Of a stretch of DNA of 64,000 nt, positions 62,390-64,000 are shown one piece after another (the first letter of the stretch is position 1; every line of letters begins with the position of its first letter). The stretch spans positions 1 to 64,000 of the forward strand of contig LGRX02027682.1 of the NCBI GenBank assembly GCA_001247695.2. Reading direction: 5' to 3'. The DNA is from Cymbomonas tetramitiformis. Lineage: Eukaryota; Chlorophyta; Pyramimonadophyceae; Pyramimonadales; Pyramimonadaceae. The position numbers and the translations under genes are program-made. The notes under the pieces are model-generated. The model ran no database searches, was not told where the DNA came from, and worked only from the letters and a program-made list of their open reading frames with translations.

Positions 62390-63830
62390 GTGGGCGAGCG
62401 GAAGAAGTCCATCCCGGCGGAGCTGGTGCGGCAGCGGGTCGCGAGAATGCTTGTTGGTGAGTGGGAGGCATTGTGCCAGGCTGCAGCACCATCCGCCCTG
62501 CCTGGTATGGCCTGCTGCCCGTACCTCGGAGGAGCGTGTGATGTCATCAGCTTGGTGAACAGGTGAAGCACGGGCAGTTGGTAAAGGTGGTCAGGCGCCT
62601 CGACCCTGAGGTCGGTCCTGACTCTGATGGAGCCCGAGACGTTGAATGGTTGCATGCTCTTGAGGCACTTCACCCGGTGGGGGAGGGGTTGCCGGCGCAC
62701 GCGTATAGACTGCCCCTCTCGTGCTTGATGAGGCTGCAGTGAGGGCGGAGTGTAGGAGGCTGCAGTGGAGGCTGCAGTGGAGGCGGAGTGTAGGAGGCTG
62801 CAGCGGGGGCGGAGTGTAGGAGGCTGCAGTGGAGGCGGAGTGTAGGAGGCTGCAGTGAAGGCGGAGTGTAGGAGGCTGCCAGTGGCTTCGGGCCCGCCTC
62901 GTCGCGCTTAGATTCGAGCCTCTCGGGGTGGTCTCGGGGGGATCCTGCCGTGGCTTATACGGTCACGCCTCGTCGCGCTCCTCAGGCCTGGAGGTGGAGT
63001 GCGCCCGGTTGCTTGCGGGGAGGCGCTCAGAAAGCTGGCGGGCAAGGCGGTCCGCATGCAGATGCGCGGGCGGGTTGCGACTTCAGCGAGGGGGCAGCTT
63101 CAGCGGCGGTGCAGGTCGGCGTCAGCGTCCCGGGGGGTGCGGACACGTGTGTGCATACTGTGCAGGCATTGTTGGGGGCGACCCCGTCGTGGCGCGCCCT
63201 TCTGATCGCTTGCAGGAACGCCTTCCACACGCGCGGTCCATCGGCATGCGGTATCTCAGGCGGTGTTGAGGATTTCCCGGAGCTCTCGGGCATGATTGAG
63301 AGCTGCTTCCGGCACCAGGCGATGCAGAGGGTGGCGGGGGGCAGGTGATGAATTCCAGAGGGTGCGGTCGGCAGAAGGGACTCGGCAGGCAGGGGGGCGC
63401 GATGGGCCCGTTCATCGCAGCCCGGTTGCTGCCAGTGCTTCGGGCTGCTGCTTTGCGGGCGCACGCGCTCGGACGTGCACATCATCGCTTACCATTACAA
63501 CAAGAAGTGTCCAAAAAGGCTATTAGAACAAGAAGTTTCCAAAAAGTCCAAGGCAATTTAATGCCCAAAGAAAATCCCTAATGATCCTTGATGGTATCCA
63601 CGTCTTGGGCAAGCAGATCAGGTGCAGGGCGAGTTATGGCACTATCGTCCCACTGCTTTGCAGAAACAGGGCTGGAGCTGAATGTGAAGAAGAGCGCCAT
63701 TTTCAATCCGACGGTGGTGTGCGGTGTTTTCCGGGACCTGGTTGATGCAGCTAGTGACCCGATAGATGCCTGGGGCGGTGGACCCTCCGGAGGGCATCAA
63801 GGTGCTCGGGGTTCCAGTGGGGTCTGATGC
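62390..63830 (+). pseudogene. Decayed LINE reverse transcriptase
   Basis: Pieces of a LINE polymerase in several frames: VGERKKSIPAELVRQRVARM (62390), KHGQLVKVVRRLDPEVG (62575), VRPVACGEALRKLAGKAV (63000), VQVGVSVPGGADTCVHTVQA with RNAFHTRG (63115-63240; normally xxNAFNTV, a palm motif), then LDGIHVLG at about 63582 where YxDD is expected, and GLELNVKKSAIFNP (63672). The catalytic box is changed, frames shift repeatedly, and the region holds a 28-bp repeat (62733-62885), so it is not functional. It is from a different family than the LINE at 6.3-9.3 kb. Confidence 0.72.
62733..62885. repeat. 28-bp tandem repeat, about five copies
   Basis: ggcggagtgtaggaggctgc with cagtggag spacers, inside the decayed LINE. 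Confidence 0.93.
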
Positions 63831-63842
63831 CTGGGTGCGTGG

Positions 63843-64000
63843 CAGATAGCAGATAGCAGAGAATATACCTGCCGCAGATAGCAGAGAATGGGTCTACCGC
63901 AGTTAGCAGAGAATGGGTCTACCGCAGATAGCAGAGAATGGGTCTACCGCAGATAGCAGAGAATATACCTGCCGCAGATAGCAGAGAATGGGTCTATTGC
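63843..64000. repeat. 25-27-bp minisatellite at right edge
   Basis: gcagatagcagagaatgggt alternating with gcagatagcagagaatatac; about six copies, continuing past the window. Confidence 0.95.

Noticed and set aside
1..64000. CRISPR arrays or bacterial defence islands
   Set aside because: The tandem repeats lack unique spacers of constant length, and the gene structure is eukaryotic.

Overview
This window looks like nuclear DNA of a eukaryotic alga, most likely a green alga of the prasinophyte/chlorophyte kind. The reasons are spliced genes with GT-AG introns, GC-rich host exons, Ty3-type retrotransposons fused to chromatin domains, a LINE with RNase H, a tyrosine-recombinase element with split direct repeats (the Volvox kangaroo / Chlamydomonas TOC layout), and a very large modular secreted-type gene. 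Cymbomonas tetramitiformis is a guess from general familiarity; nothing here proves it. There are no bacterial operons, rRNA genes or CRISPR arrays.

Left part (1-13087): a tandem satellite with a 605-613 bp unit, entering from beyond the left edge and interrupted twice. At 873-5166 sits a tyrosine-recombinase (YR) element with A1-ORF-B1-A2-B2 split direct repeats and no reverse transcriptase; a 2.07-kb terminal-inverted-repeat (TIR) element is inserted inside its left repeat. At 6282-9262 sits a 5'-truncated LINE with a 10-bp target-site duplication.

Middle part (13088-38187): a nest of transposons. A 300-bp palindrome comes first. Then, on the plus strand at about 15048-22780, comes a Ty3-like element whose pol region carries reverse transcriptase, RNase H, a DNA cytosine-5 methyltransferase, integrase, a PHD finger and a second methyltransferase-like domain, followed by a 615-bp LTR. 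A second, truncated LTR copy is split by a 2.54-kb TA-flanked Tc1/mariner-type element (22918-25457). A minus-strand Ty3/gypsy element (25540-32830, truncated in RNase H) has its gag interrupted by a 673-bp TTAA-flanked, piggyBac-like non-autonomous element. A two-gene cut-and-paste element (33307-36342) has a long DDE-type transposase with one in-frame TGA and a convergent cysteine-rich partner. A minus-strand ORF with tryptophan-rich helical repeats (36814-38187) shares a short motif with the gypsy pol.

Right part (38190-64000): after about 3.2 kb of AT-richer non-coding DNA, one or more minus-strand multi-exon genes for secreted or surface proteins run from about 62 kb down to 41.4 kb. Reading in the direction of transcription: seven tandem RCC1-repeat exons (150-153 nt, symmetric phase 1), nidogen-like two-part modules, a glycine/tyrosine-rich module, a LamG-like module and Ig-like repeats. 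Most introns carry their own minisatellite. In one, 16 copies of a 27-bp unit each carry the 5' splice-site core. A decayed LINE reverse transcriptase (62390-63830) and another minisatellite close the window.

Many reading frames are broken. Several breaks fall at G/C homopolymers, so some may be consensus errors rather than decay. Exon boundaries were chosen by eye from GT-AG sites, reading phase and homology between modules; no transcript evidence was available.
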